From Shewanella sp. MBTL60-007 (lineage in GTDB: Bacteria; Pseudomonadota; Gammaproteobacteria; Enterobacterales; Shewanellaceae), in the NCBI RefSeq assembly GCF_019654915.1, contig NZ_BPET01000038.1:1-55427 (forward strand): a stretch of DNA of 55,427 bases, written 5' to 3'. The notes below the pieces were generated by a model. That model worked only from the letters and a program-made list of their open reading frames with translations. It was not told the origin of the DNA and did not search any database. Below, in pieces: positions 1 to 7,410 of the stretch; the first letter of the stretch is position 1, and every line of letters begins with the position of its first letter. The translations under genes were made by a program, and so were the position numbers.

Positions 1-33
1 TACTAAACCAACTCTAGGAAGAACTTTCCACAT
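1..33 (-). CDS. 5' end of the gene downstream of the CBASS cyclase (partial)
   Basis: An ATG at 33-31 opens a frame that runs off the left edge and encodes 11 residues (MWKVLPRVGLV). A near-consensus Shine-Dalgarno (AGGAGGTGA) lies 3 nt upstream of the ATG, inside the last codons and stop of the cyclase gene, and only 3 nt separate the two genes, so they are almost certainly co-transcribed and translationally coupled. In CBASS loci this position usually holds an effector or an accessory (E1/E2-like, HORMA) gene. The fragment is too short to say which. Confidence 0.6.
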   Translation of the reverse strand, partial: MWKVLPRVGLV

Positions 34-36
34 AAA

Positions 37-1386
37 TCACCTCCTAACGCCATATGACTTTCTTTGTGGGTTTCTTAGTGGCCTAGCCATTTTACTAACT
101 CTTACTTGAATCGACTTCATCCCCAAAACAACTCCATCAGCTTCGACTACACACTCCATATAATGTGTTCCTCTATAACCACAATATTCAGGACAGGTTT
201 GAGTAACTGGATATATCTGAAAATGCCCTAAATCATTAGCCAATGATGCATCTGTTTCTTTATTTCTCACCATCCATTTTGCTGTTGCATTGTATGGATA
301 ATTGGCACTATTAGTAATTGTAAAATCTAGAGATTCATCAATATAGCCATTTATGATATCTGCCGAAGAATCCGCAATAAATCGACCATTTTTATCCTTT
401 TTACGAACATTTATAATTGGAGGCGTAGTTAATGCGGGCAAGTTAATAGTACCGTTTTCTATTTCAATTTCTGCAAAAGGAGGATATACGTGTTCAAAAA
501 TAGCTGACCAATAAGGGTGAGCTTCACTAGCAGAATCACTATCATTTGCACTTGTAATATATTGAATTAAAGATTTGGCTTCAGTGTGTAGTTTTTGTTT
601 TTCTTCTTCATTAGCTCCAATAAGATCATCACCATTTATAGGGCTTAGAATTTCACCACCACCAATAAGGTAGTTTGCTAGGTTATAAAAATTTTGAATA
701 CATACATCATCATCATGTTCAAAATCACGGTATTTTTGTGCAATATATATAGTAATTGCTATTGAAGGCAGCTTGACTCTTTTTAAAGCCACCCAAGTTT
801 TTATGTTCTTGATGCATCTTCGTAGACGGGCTTTCTGATTTGCATCATATTTACTAATTGCTGCGTCAAACCAATCTTGTATAGACTTCGGATCACTATC
901 AATCCACCCTGAATTTTGTGTAGCTAATTTGCATAAGTCACTTTCTTTATCGAAGTAATATAAAGGAAGATCTATGTGAAAACTTCCCGGATAACTGATT
1001 CTTTCGCAATTAGGTTTCGGATCTTCTAATTTTGCCTCAGAGCTTCTCTCACAAAACAAAGACAACACTTTACGAAATATAGATTTAGCATCTATCGCAC
1101 TTATAGCACTTGATTCGGCATTAAAAAGTAAATAGACCCCAGCATCTATGTCGAATTCTTCGCCCTTTCTAACGGGTCTAATTAATGTTCTATTTTTATA
1201 TGAGCCTTGAAGCCAATAACCTACTGGAATGTTGAGATTATTCGATAGTTCTTTCTTTAAGTAGCTCAATAACTCATTTTTTTTAGTGCGAGCATACTCT
1301 AATTGCTCATCCAGTAATGTAACCCTTTTACTAACGGTTTCTTTTTCATCATTAGTCGAATAAAAAACAACTGCACTTTTACCCAT
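37..1386 (-). CDS. CD-NTase (CBASS cyclic-oligonucleotide synthase) with C-terminal AGS-C-like sensor domain
   Basis: Predicted cytoplasmic nucleotidyltransferase of the DncV/cGAS-like family, which makes cyclic di- or trinucleotide second messengers when phage infection is sensed. Visible motifs: the nucleotide-binding GSY at residues 61-63, the metal-binding pair in FDIDAG (Asp79, Asp81) and a third acidic residue in FHIDLPLYY (Asp139). A helical core follows. Residues about 330-440 are beta-rich and end in a YRGTHYMECVV-type segment resembling the AGS-C (adenylyl/guanylyl sensor) domain. At 449 residues it has the expected length. I chose ATG 1386 because AGGAAAAGGA precedes it; a TTG at 1410 has no such site. 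The gene is AT-rich and next to a RAYT element, which suits a defence island. The product and clade cannot be told from sequence alone. Confidence 0.85.
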   Translation of the reverse strand: MGKSAVVFYSTNDEKETVSKRVTLLDEQLEYARTKKNELLSYLKKELSNNLNIPVGYWLQGSYKNRTLIRPVRKGEEFDIDAGVYLLFNAESSAISAIDAKSIFRKVLSLFCERSSEAKLEDPKPNCERISYPGSFHIDLPLYYFDKESDLCKLATQNSGWIDSDPKSIQDWFDAAISKYDANQKARLRRCIKNIKTWVALKRVKLPSIAITIYIAQKYRDFEHDDDVCIQNFYNLANYLIGGGEILSPINGDDLIGANEEEKQKLHTEAKSLIQYITSANDSDSASEAHPYWSAIFEHVYPPFAEIEIENGTINLPALTTPPIINVRKKDKNGRFIADSSADIINGYIDESLDFTITNSANYPYNATAKWMVRNKETDASLANDLGHFQIYPVTQTCPEYCGYRGTHYMECVVEADGVVLGMKSIQVRVSKMARPLRNPQRKSYGVRR

Positions 1387-1518
1387 AAAATCCTTTTCCT
1401 GACAAAGCAATAAAATTTTTGTATGAAAGAACAGTTTGCTCTAATCATGAAAATGAAACAAGGCTAACTTTTGATTTCAAGGAATAAGTGGAATAAGTGA
1501 ATAAGTGGGGTCAGGAAT

Positions 1519-1652
1519 AAGTGGGGTCAGAGTAAACTTTATGCTGTTAGCTTTGTTGGCCGCCCCATTTTCTGTGGTCTCATGGTAAGTGGGGTCAGAG
1601 TAAACTTTATGCTGTTGGCTTTGTTGGCCGCCCCATTTTCTGTGGTCTCATG
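1519..1652. repeat. Tandem duplication of the RAYT element's left end (2 x 66 bp)
   Basis: The 66 bp at 1519-1584 recur at 1587-1652 with one difference (TTAG versus TTGG). Each copy begins with AAGTGGGGTCAGAGTAAACT and carries the sequence that encodes the transposase C-terminus. Further partial copies of AAGTGGGGTCAG lie just left, at about 1503-1516. This looks like repeated use or slippage of the element end. Confidence 0.85.
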
Positions 1653-2374
1653 TTTGTGTTTGTTAGTTTTTCAATTTCATCTTTAAATTTATCATTTCCG
1701 ATTGCCATGCCTTTGTGGGTTGCTTGTCGAATATCCTCAATCATTTTTGTGTCTAGGTGATGTTTAAACAGGGCTCGATAACATGTTTGTCGGGTTTTAT
1801 CGTTAGGATGAATAGCAAGGTAAGCTGGGTGAGGCGTACATAGTGCGGAAGCTTTGCCTAAGGCGTTGACTTGGTAACTAGACCATTGATATTTACAAGG
1901 TTCATCGACCATATTTGCTCTAACTGGATTGAGCTCTATATACCGATATAGTTGCAGTAGATAGTCTTCAGCTTGTACTAAGCAAGACTTATATCGTCCC
2001 TCCCATAATGTTCCTGAGCGCTTATAAGTGTAATTAAAGTATCTTACGTACTGTCGCCCAAGGGACTGCATCATTTGGCTAATAGCATTAGTCTCTCGTG
2101 GTGTGCAAAGTAGGTGGACATGATTTGTCATAAATACCCAAGCATGGATTTCCACCTGAAATTTCTTGGCGTAGTCCTTTAACCATCCGGCATAGGCAAT
2201 AAAGTCTTGTTCTGAAGTAAAACATGCTTGGCGGTTGTTACCGCGTTGAATGATATGTTGAGGTATGCCTATCGGATTGGCTCTGGGTTTTCTAGGCATG
2301 TGCAAGTTCCCTTTGCAATGTTCACTATGTTAATGAGTATAGATGAATAGTTTTAGTTTACTCTGACCCCACTT
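1587..2374 (-). mobile_element. RAYT element bounded by 20-bp inverted repeats
   Basis: The sequence AAGTGGGGTCAGAGTAAACT at 1587-1606 recurs as its exact reverse complement at 2355-2374, and the tyrosine transposase gene fills the space between. RAYTs process short palindromic ends through single-stranded HUH chemistry, so these ends are the likely substrate. The left end is duplicated at 1519. The right end abuts a truncated IAEV micro-ORF at 2381, suggesting insertion into or beside it. Confidence 0.75.
1607..2299 (-). CDS. REP-associated tyrosine transposase (RAYT, Y1 transposase family)
   Basis: Single-domain HUH/Y1 transposase of 230 residues. The metal-binding motif HVHLL is at residues 60-64. 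The conserved segment with the catalytic tyrosine, around LYRYIELNPVRA at 117-128, follows at the usual distance, as do LWEGRY at 99-104 and the WSSY motif. The N-terminus MPRKPRAN is typical of the family. I chose ATG 2299 because AAAGGGA lies 8 nt upstream; a TTG two codons earlier is less likely. The stop lies in the left inverted repeat and the last codons are part of the duplicated 66-bp unit. The family is domesticated in many genomes, where it is linked to dispersal of REP/BIME palindromes. Nothing here shows it to be inactive. Confidence 0.9.
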   Translation of the reverse strand: MPRKPRANPIGIPQHIIQRGNNRQACFTSEQDFIAYAGWLKDYAKKFQVEIHAWVFMTNHVHLLCTPRETNAISQMMQSLGRQYVRYFNYTYKRSGTLWEGRYKSCLVQAEDYLLQLYRYIELNPVRANMVDEPCKYQWSSYQVNALGKASALCTPHPAYLAIHPNDKTRQTCYRALFKHHLDTKMIEDIRQATHKGMAIGNDKFKDEIEKLTNTNMRPQKMGRPTKPTA

Positions 2375-2380
2375 TTCCCT

Positions 2381-2431
2381 TCAGGTATTGCTGAAGTAGA
2401 AGGTAACTTTTCTCTATCAGTTCCGTCTTAG
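2381..2431 (+). pseudogene. Truncated IAEV-type micro-ORF beside the RAYT right end
   Basis: Sixteen sense codons (SGIAEVEGNFSLSVPS) and a stop begin 6 bp after the RAYT right inverted repeat. They match the core of the small ORFs at 3436-3582 and 4177-4290 (IAEV followed by a Ser/Leu/Val-rich stretch). No start codon remains, so the 5' part was probably lost or displaced when the element inserted. Short length makes this tentative. Confidence 0.35.
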
Positions 2432-2563
2432 AAACACACTCACTAGGCTTTTTTAAAGCTATTTAGCATAAAACTTTTACAGAGTTGACGTGAAAAGGGA
2501 ATTTGTTTAGTTTGAAGGAGTGTTAAGGACAACATATGTATAATATTTAAAGGGACTAAAGTT

Positions 2564-3166
2564 ATGGCTAATTATAGATTTATATGTGCTTTTATACTTA
2601 GCGGTTGTATGTTTTCACAGCATGCAATGTCACAGGAAAAAGTTAGTTCAGAATGTGCTTCAAAGTATGGTATTGCGATAGATGGTTGTACTACCAAAAG
2701 TGGTTATACAGAACTGTTTCTTGAAAGGTACAATATACATAGTGTTGATGTTAAATCGAGTTATGACAAAGCTTTAGATTCAAATAGAGCTGAGATCCGA
2801 GATTTAGTAAAAAGATATAAGCAAACCTATAATCAATTAAATAGTGTGGGTGACAAACTTAGCTTTGTTAACCTGTTTTTATCTAGAGTCACTGATAAAT
2901 ATAACCTTACCTTAAAGCTGGGCAATGGTTATGATGAATCGATAAAAGTAATCGTAAATGGCAGTAGAGGTTATAATGATCTACCTGTTGGCTATGTTAT
3001 TTCATTGTTTGGTAATGATATTATAAGTGATGAAGCCTACAATTTATATTTCAGATATTTGTCAATGTTAAACTCCAACTCTTTCACGCAAAATATAGCA
3101 GAAGATGTCACTTATGTTTTAAATGGCTACACTAATAGCATTAATGAGGTAGCTTTTAAAAAATGA
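2564..3166 (+). CDS. Exported protein of unknown function
   Basis: A 200-residue protein with an N-terminal hydrophobic segment (about residues 4-22, ending HAMSQ) that looks like a Sec signal peptide. The mature part has cysteines near residues 30 and 42, a charged helical stretch (RDLVKRYKQTY) and then alternating polar and hydrophobic sequence. I recognise no family. AAAGGGA upstream of ATG 2564 supports the start. The gene is AT-rich compared with the region right of 5 kb, consistent with acquired DNA. Its TGA overlaps the ATG of a short acidic frame (ATGA at 3163-3166), so the two look translationally coupled. Confidence 0.75.
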   Translation: MANYRFICAFILSGCMFSQHAMSQEKVSSECASKYGIAIDGCTTKSGYTELFLERYNIHSVDVKSSYDKALDSNRAEIRDLVKRYKQTYNQLNSVGDKLSFVNLFLSRVTDKYNLTLKLGNGYDESIKVIVNGSRGYNDLPVGYVISLFGNDIISDEAYNLYFRYLSMLNSNSFTQNIAEDVTYVLNGYTNSINEVAFKK

Positions 3167-3387
3167 CTATTCTCTTCAGAAATGATGTTAAAGATGAAGA
3201 TGACGATGATGACTCTAGTGAAGATGATGAATATATTTAATGGGCAGAAGAGCAAGCTTTAGGTTGGGGAGATGGCTATGATTACTGGTGGGACGGAAAT
3301 GATGCCGGTGAGGAGTTTATCACATTTAAAAATTTAGATACGGGGGAGGAGACAGATGCTTATCATTTCACTCCAAGCGGTGATTAG
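3163..3387 (+). pseudogene. Acidic small ORF interrupted by an in-frame TAA
   Basis: The ATG at 3163 overlaps the stop of the preceding gene (ATGA). The frame encodes 25 residues, including DEDDDDDSSEDDEY, then meets TAA at 3238-3240. It stays open for 48 more codons in the same frame, rich in Trp, Gly, Asp and Glu (for example WGDGYDYWWDGND), to TAG at 3385. The sequence after the stop looks as protein-like as that before it. This suggests a recent nonsense mutation in a 74-residue acidic protein, a sequencing error or readthrough. Function unknown. Confidence 0.45.
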
Positions 3388-3435
3388 GAGGTTAGTTTCA
3401 CAACTGGCGCAAGCTGTTTCATAGCTATGAGCTAA

Positions 3436-3582
3436 GTGTATTGTAGAAAATCAATCGTAGCCTCTATAGTTAATTACGTATTTGCACTACTCTCACTAGC
3501 TGTACCTATTGCTGAAGTCAAAGGCTACAGTTTTACTTCTTTGTTTGCTCCTGTACTAGAAGCGTTAATTGAATTTTTATAG
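3436..3582 (+). CDS. Possible 48-residue hydrophobic protein of the IAEV micro-ORF set
   Basis: A GTG at 3436, directly after an in-frame TAA, opens a 48-codon frame. It begins MYCRKSIVASIV, continues through a hydrophobic stretch (VFALLSLAVPIAEV) and ends VLEALIEFL. The central FAxLxLxVxIAEV pattern is shared with the small frame at 4177 and, in part, with the fragment at 2381. There is no strong Shine-Dalgarno, so expression is uncertain. It could be a small membrane peptide or a repeated sequence that is not translated. Confidence 0.35.
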   Translation: MYCRKSIVASIVNYVFALLSLAVPIAEVKGYSFTSLFAPVLEALIEFL

Positions 3583-3595
3583 GTAGGAAATAAGT

Positions 3596-4024
3596 TTAAT
3601 TATTTTCTAAAAATTTCTTGAGCAAAATATCGAAGTCTTTTCTATTTAATCCTTTAGATAATCTGTGTAGTGAGCCGCTAGCCTCTGTCGTGTACTGTAT
3701 TTTGATGACGTGATCTTTCCAGTTTGGTTGGGTGGATAACTTGTATTTCTGTGATAGCGAAGCCAACAAGTCTGCGGTTTCTTTTATACGCTGTTGCTGT
3801 TCTGGGATCTTACTGATATTACGGAACAAACTAGTTATATATGTTGTATTTTCTGGTGTATAGCTTGTTGGGTTATTTGGATTGCTAATTACTAATAGGT
3901 TTTCAGCATTGTCATTGTGAAACTGAATATTATCAATATTGGTTGTGGGAGCTATTTCAGCTGCAACTGCAGGGTTGATGAGTAAGTAAAAACTAAGTGT
4001 TAATGCATAAATGTGATTTTTCAT
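3596..4024 (-). CDS. Small exported protein of unknown function
   Basis: A 142-residue protein with a clear signal peptide: MKNHIY, a hydrophobic core, and a likely cleavage after PAVAA near residue 22. The mature part is Asn/Thr-rich at first, then charged and helical (SKIPEQQQRIKETADLLASLSQKYKL), and ends in FLENN. No family recognised. AAGGAAATAACC precedes the ATG. That Shine-Dalgarno sits within three exact 8-bp repeats (TTATTTCC on the plus strand, 4027-4050), so slippage there would change spacing or copy number of purine-rich sites. Confidence 0.7.
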   Translation of the reverse strand: MKNHIYALTLSFYLLINPAVAAEIAPTTNIDNIQFHNDNAENLLVISNPNNPTSYTPENTTYITSLFRNISKIPEQQQRIKETADLLASLSQKYKLSTQPNWKDHVIKIQYTTEASGSLHRLSKGLNRKDFDILLKKFLENN

Positions 4025-4026
4025 GG

Positions 4027-4050
4027 TTATTTCCTTATTTCCTTATTTCC
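4027..4050. repeat. Three tandem copies of TTATTTCC
   Basis: Three perfect 8-bp units lie immediately upstream of the minus-strand gene starting at 4024. Read on the coding strand they give GGAAATAA repeats that include the likely ribosome binding site, so unit gain or loss could tune translation. Confidence 0.75.
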
Positions 4051-4176
4051 TAAGCTAAACGTCCTGTTCAAAAAATAATCTACCATTAAGCTCTATTGGA
4101 GTAAATATACTAATAGGCAGGGAAAGAGCGCTAACATAATAAGTGGAAATCATCATAGCCCCCCATCGTAAATGGC

Positions 4177-4290
4177 ATGTTTGCTGGCCTCCTGCTCAGC
4201 GTAAGGATTGCTGAAGTAGGAGAGACATCTCTGCTCATTATCTTTATGGCTCCATTCTGGAACCACATTCTTTCGCTTTGTTTTTTATAA
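4177..4290 (+). CDS. Possible 37-residue hydrophobic protein of the IAEV micro-ORF set
   Basis: ATG 4177 opens a 37-codon frame beginning MFAGLLLSVRIAEVGE and ending WNHILSLCFL. It is strongly hydrophobic and aligns with the frame at 3436 over about 20 residues (FA, LL, S-V, IAEV, then an A-P pair). No good Shine-Dalgarno is visible, and an overlapping minus-strand open frame exists, so coding status is unproven. Confidence 0.3.
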   Translation: MFAGLLLSVRIAEVGETSLLIIFMAPFWNHILSLCFL

Positions 4291-4326
4291 CAAAAATTCA
4301 TTTTGCGCTTTGACAGCACATTAATG

Positions 4327-4347
4327 TGAAACCGTTTCAAATATAAT
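4327..4347 (+). promoter_or_regulatory. Candidate operator palindrome and -10 box upstream of the gene at 4369
   Basis: TGAAACCGTTTCA (4327-4339) is a 13-bp palindrome around a central C, followed directly by a TATAAT hexamer (4342-4347) that fits a -10 box 21 bp before the start codon. The palindrome resembles LacI/Cra-type half-sites (TGAAAC), and would cover the core promoter, as a repressor site would. The regulator is not identified. Confidence 0.4.
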
Positions 4348-4368
4348 CCTCATTTTTGCGAGTTTATT

Positions 4369-4857
4369 ATGAAGCCAATAAATATTACTTGGAAAGAAGG
4401 TGAAGAGTTTCATGAAGGTACGGCTGGGCTGAATGCTTGGCATGATTTTCAAGGCTACGGCAGTGTTGAATTTCTCACCCAAGAAGACCTTGCTATTGCT
4501 GATAACATGCAGCAATGGTTCATTGATAATGAAAAACGCATTTATGCGCTAGTCTGCGATTATGTGAATGAAAACTATCAAGAACTGCTTGAAGATTCTG
4601 AATTTTTAGATGTGTTTGACGAAGATTCAGAATCTTACGAAACCTGTGTCGGTGAGGTGAATGAAGCCGATATGCGGGCTGGGGATATCTTTAAGTTAAT
4701 GCAACTTTCCGCATTTGTGTTGCATCACCCAGACAAAAACGCAGTAGGGATGCTCTTTGAATGTGCTTGGGATGAAGAGCATGGCTTTGGTCTTGTGATC
4801 CAAGGGGATGAAATCATCTCTCAAGACGGTGCGCAGGTCGCGTATCGTGGGCTATAA
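4369..4857 (+). CDS. Small acidic cytoplasmic protein, possibly DUF6985-like
   Basis: A 162-residue, strongly acidic protein with no signal peptide or membrane segment. The C-terminal segment (FECAWDEEHGFGLVIQGDEI) has the pattern of DUF6985/DUF2004-like proteins, where Trp-Asp-x-Glu-His-Gly-hydrophobic recurs; many of these resemble immunity proteins of contact-dependent toxins. No toxin gene is adjacent, so that role is speculation. ATG 4369 is the first start after the -10-like TATAAT at 4342. The upstream sequence shows little Shine-Dalgarno character. Confidence 0.55.
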   Translation: MKPINITWKEGEEFHEGTAGLNAWHDFQGYGSVEFLTQEDLAIADNMQQWFIDNEKRIYALVCDYVNENYQELLEDSEFLDVFDEDSESYETCVGEVNEADMRAGDIFKLMQLSAFVLHHPDKNAVGMLFECAWDEEHGFGLVIQGDEIISQDGAQVAYRGL

Positions 4858-5204
4858 AGCGCTTACTTATCAATTCAGGCTTACCTAATGTATCAACCTC
4901 TTACTTGGCCTCGTGGTTTGCAGAGTAAGAGGTTTCCCAATCTTGTATTGGGCTACGGGCGCTCAATCGTTTTCAACAACTCAGCAACCCAGCAACAGAA
5001 GCATGCACTAAGCCTACCTAGGTATAGCCCAATTTAATTATGCAGCTGTTTCATAATGGCACTTTGTTAACTCCGTGCAGTTTATCTTGGCAAGCTAATG
5101 GTCTAAGTCACAAAAAGATAGGGCTATCCTATCTTTTTCTATACACCTGTATAGACTCCGTCGGGAGCTCAAATTAATTGAGCCAATATAATAATTAATT
5201 AAAG
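4858..5204. other. Gene-less stretch with two hairpins
   Basis: No credible coding frame. Two inverted repeats stand out. AACCTCTTACT at 4895-4905 pairs exactly with 4924-4934 across an 18-nt loop. AAAAAGATAGG at 5112-5122 pairs exactly with 5128-5138 across a 5-nt loop, giving an A-rich/T-rich hairpin that can act as an intrinsic terminator on either strand. The first may be a processing or terminator structure for the gene ending at 4857. Confidence 0.55.
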
Positions 5205-5216
5205 ATGGGTCACTAT

Positions 5217-6587
5217 ATGAAATTACTAAAAACTGCTGCAGCCTTGGCTGTAGGCGTTGCACTACTATCGGGTTGTAATGATGATGACGTAAAGTATGTT
5301 GATCATACTGAAGTTAAAATTGCGACTTATAATCTTTCCTTTGATCGCAATACATTCGCAGACTTAGTCGCTGAAATGGCGATCGCTCCTGCTGAGCAAA
5401 ACACGCTGGTAGAAGCTTATCTGGAAGATCGCGATGCGATGGAACCAGCAGAGCAAGCTACTGCGGCAAAAGTTATCCAAATCCGTAACGTTGCTGCCAT
5501 TATTCAGAAGAACCGCCCTGATGTGCTCATGATGGGTGAATATAATAACGATGGTACTGGCGAAGACCTATCGGCTCTGAAAGGCTTCCAAACTAACTAT
5601 CTGTCAGTTGCTCAAAGCATCGATGGTGCAGGTGGTGAAGCAAACCTAGAGCCGATTGAATATCCATTTGCCGAAAGCTACGCTACCAATACAGGCCGTC
5701 TTAGTGGCTTCGACTTGAATAACGATGGTTATATCGCAACTGAAGCCGATATTGGCACGCCAGCTTACGCTAATGATTCATGGGGATATGGCGAATACCA
5801 CGGTAAATACGCTTTCGCGCTGATGTCTAAGTTCGAAATCGATACTAAAAACACTCGTACTTTCCAAAACTTTAAGTGGAAAGATCTTGAAGGTGCTGAA
5901 AACCCATTATTAGATGGTCAAAACTGGTACACAGATGAAGAGTGGCAGGAGATGACACTATCATCTAAAAACCACGTTGATGCGCCTATTTTAGTACCAA
6001 CTAAAGACGGTACTGAGACTATCCATATCTTGATGTCTCACCCGACACCACCAGTATTTGACACGGGTAAGAATAAACTTCAAAACGCTGCTGAAGTAGA
6101 GTTCTGGCATAACTATGTCACTAACGCACAAGCGTTTTATGATGACGCAGGTAATACTGGTGCACTAAAAGAAGGTGCACACTTTGTGATTGTGGGCGAT
6201 CAAAACCTTGATGCTGCAACGGGCGCAGGTGATGGTTTTACTGAGGTGATGGCTGCGCTACATGCTGACCCAGTCGTAAACCAAAATGTGACTAACGGTG
6301 ATTTATACCCTACAAGTTATGGTGCTGCTGAATATGCTTCTGACAGAAGCTCAGAACATCCGTACCCTAACCGTATTACCGCTGAATTCCACAACCCGTA
6401 CGGCGGTATTAATGCCGACCACGCTATTCCATCTGCATCGCTCAATATTGTAGATTCAGGTGTATATTGGCAAGCAAGTTACCAGGAAGGCCGTATGTTA
6501 TTTAACGATAAACGTATCGGTAAATACGGTAATGGTAAAGACGTTTCTTCTGACCACCGCATGGTTTGGGTTAAAGCTAAATTCTAA
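5217..6587 (+). CDS. Endonuclease/exonuclease/phosphatase-family lipoprotein
   Basis: A 456-residue lipoprotein: signal peptide with lipobox LLSGC (Cys20), then a metal-dependent phosphoesterase fold. Signature pieces of the EEP family appear in order: ATYNLSFD near the N-terminus, a glutamate motif (MMGEYNN), SHPTPP, GDQNLD near residue 328 and a terminal SDHRMVW. These supply the usual Asn, Glu, Asp and His active-site residues. An EF-hand-like loop (DLNNDGYIATEAD) suggests calcium binding. Likely role: degrading extracellular DNA or phosphoesters at the cell surface; the substrate is not evident. ATG 5217 gives a standard-length lipoprotein signal; an in-frame ATG at 5205 is possible. It stands alone and ends at a strong terminator. 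Confidence 0.8.
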   Translation: MKLLKTAAALAVGVALLSGCNDDDVKYVDHTEVKIATYNLSFDRNTFADLVAEMAIAPAEQNTLVEAYLEDRDAMEPAEQATAAKVIQIRNVAAIIQKNRPDVLMMGEYNNDGTGEDLSALKGFQTNYLSVAQSIDGAGGEANLEPIEYPFAESYATNTGRLSGFDLNNDGYIATEADIGTPAYANDSWGYGEYHGKYAFALMSKFEIDTKNTRTFQNFKWKDLEGAENPLLDGQNWYTDEEWQEMTLSSKNHVDAPILVPTKDGTETIHILMSHPTPPVFDTGKNKLQNAAEVEFWHNYVTNAQAFYDDAGNTGALKEGAHFVIVGDQNLDAATGAGDGFTEVMAALHADPVVNQNVTNGDLYPTSYGAAEYASDRSSEHPYPNRITAEFHNPYGGINADHAIPSASLNIVDSGVYWQASYQEGRMLFNDKRIGKYGNGKDVSSDHRMVWVKAKF

Positions 6588-6603
6588 TTTGCAGTAATCC
6601 AAC

Positions 6604-6630
6604 AAAGCCCCGACATACTCGGGGCTTTTT
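6604..6630. terminator. Intrinsic terminator
   Basis: AAAGCCCCGA (6604-6613) pairs with TCGGGGCTTT (6619-6628) across a 5-nt loop, followed by a T run. It lies between convergent genes and can serve both strands. Confidence 0.9.
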
Positions 6631-6650
6631 AAGTTAGATTGACTTAACTT

Positions 6651-6968
6651 CTAATTGCTCTGGCGAGAAAGCATCTGTTTGAGTTGGGCTTCTTCAGCTT
6701 TGGTAAGCATCGGCTGAGGTGCGACCTGTATGTTGGTCGGGCAGGTCGATTCATTGTCTAAAACGGTATCAAATACCTGAAAATGGCTCGCTGAGATTGT
6801 CTGGTATTGACAGATAAGTAAGTTCTCATTCGCTTGATACTTCACTAAGTTTGCCGTTACTGCCGTATTTGGCGAGGCATGGACGCTGCTAATTGAGATA
6901 AATAAGCTCAGAGTGATAGTGGCTACCGTTTTCAAAGTTGTTGCTAGCATTTTAGTTAATTGCTTCAT
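6651..6968 (-). CDS. Small exported protein of unknown function
   Basis: A 105-residue protein with a long signal peptide (MKQLTKMLATTLK, hydrophobic core, cleavage likely after SSVHA near residue 32). The mature part is about 73 residues, has two cysteines (LLICQYQ and ESTCPTN) that could form a disulfide, and ends in a charged helix (LTKAEEAQLKQMLSRQSN). No family recognised. It converges on the lipoprotein gene at 5217 and shares its terminator. Confidence 0.65.
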   Translation of the reverse strand: MKQLTKMLATTLKTVATITLSLFISISSVHASPNTAVTANLVKYQANENLLICQYQTISASHFQVFDTVLDNESTCPTNIQVAPQPMLTKAEEAQLKQMLSRQSN

Positions 6969-7410
6969 CTGACGCCCTCTGCTTAATCATCCTAACTTGA
7001 TGATTAATATAGCAACGGAATGCTGTACGGCAACTTAACGATTTATTGTGGGAGCGATGTTTTTGCCGATGTGTTTTTAAGCTTATGACATCTCGGATGC
7101 TAGCGTCCAATCTGCCACTTTGACAGGTTTGCTATATGCATCATGTTAAACAAGCAAGAAGCATCTTCTAAGCCTGTATTGCAGAATTTACCCCTTGTTC
7201 AAAGTCGCAGCGCACCACTCATTTCTGTATCCATATGTGATAGAAGTATAACGGATTAGCAAATTTTGCGATTTAGCTTGCCTCTGTCAGTCATGTTCAA
7301 CATATAATCCGCGTGATTTTCCCTATTAATTTAATCGCTTATACCTTCTTTGTTGTTTTGGTGGGAAAAGTTCTATGTATTTTTTGGCTAAACTTTGGAA
7401 TTGTGAATTG
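6969..7410. other. Gene-less divergent promoter region
   Basis: About 440 bp between the divergent genes at 6968 and 7411. It is AT-rich near 7240-7330 and must hold both promoters; CATATAAT at about 7302-7309 could be a -10 box for the plus-strand gene. I see no repeat, RNA or coding frame of note. Confidence 0.4.

Noticed and set aside
4131..4340. Minus-strand 69-residue open frame
   Set aside because: No ribosome binding site or recognisable composition, and it overlaps the likely promoter of the gene at 4369. The plus-strand micro-ORF in the same DNA is favoured only for its similarity to the one at 3436.
4310..4347. TTGACA at 4310-4315 as the -35 partner of TATAAT at 4342
   Set aside because: The spacing is 26 bp, far longer than the usual 16-18, so only the -10-like box was kept.
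2381..4360. An integron cassette array
   Set aside because: No integrase and no attC-type imperfect inverted repeats (RYYYAAC/GTTRRRY pairs) could be found between the small genes.
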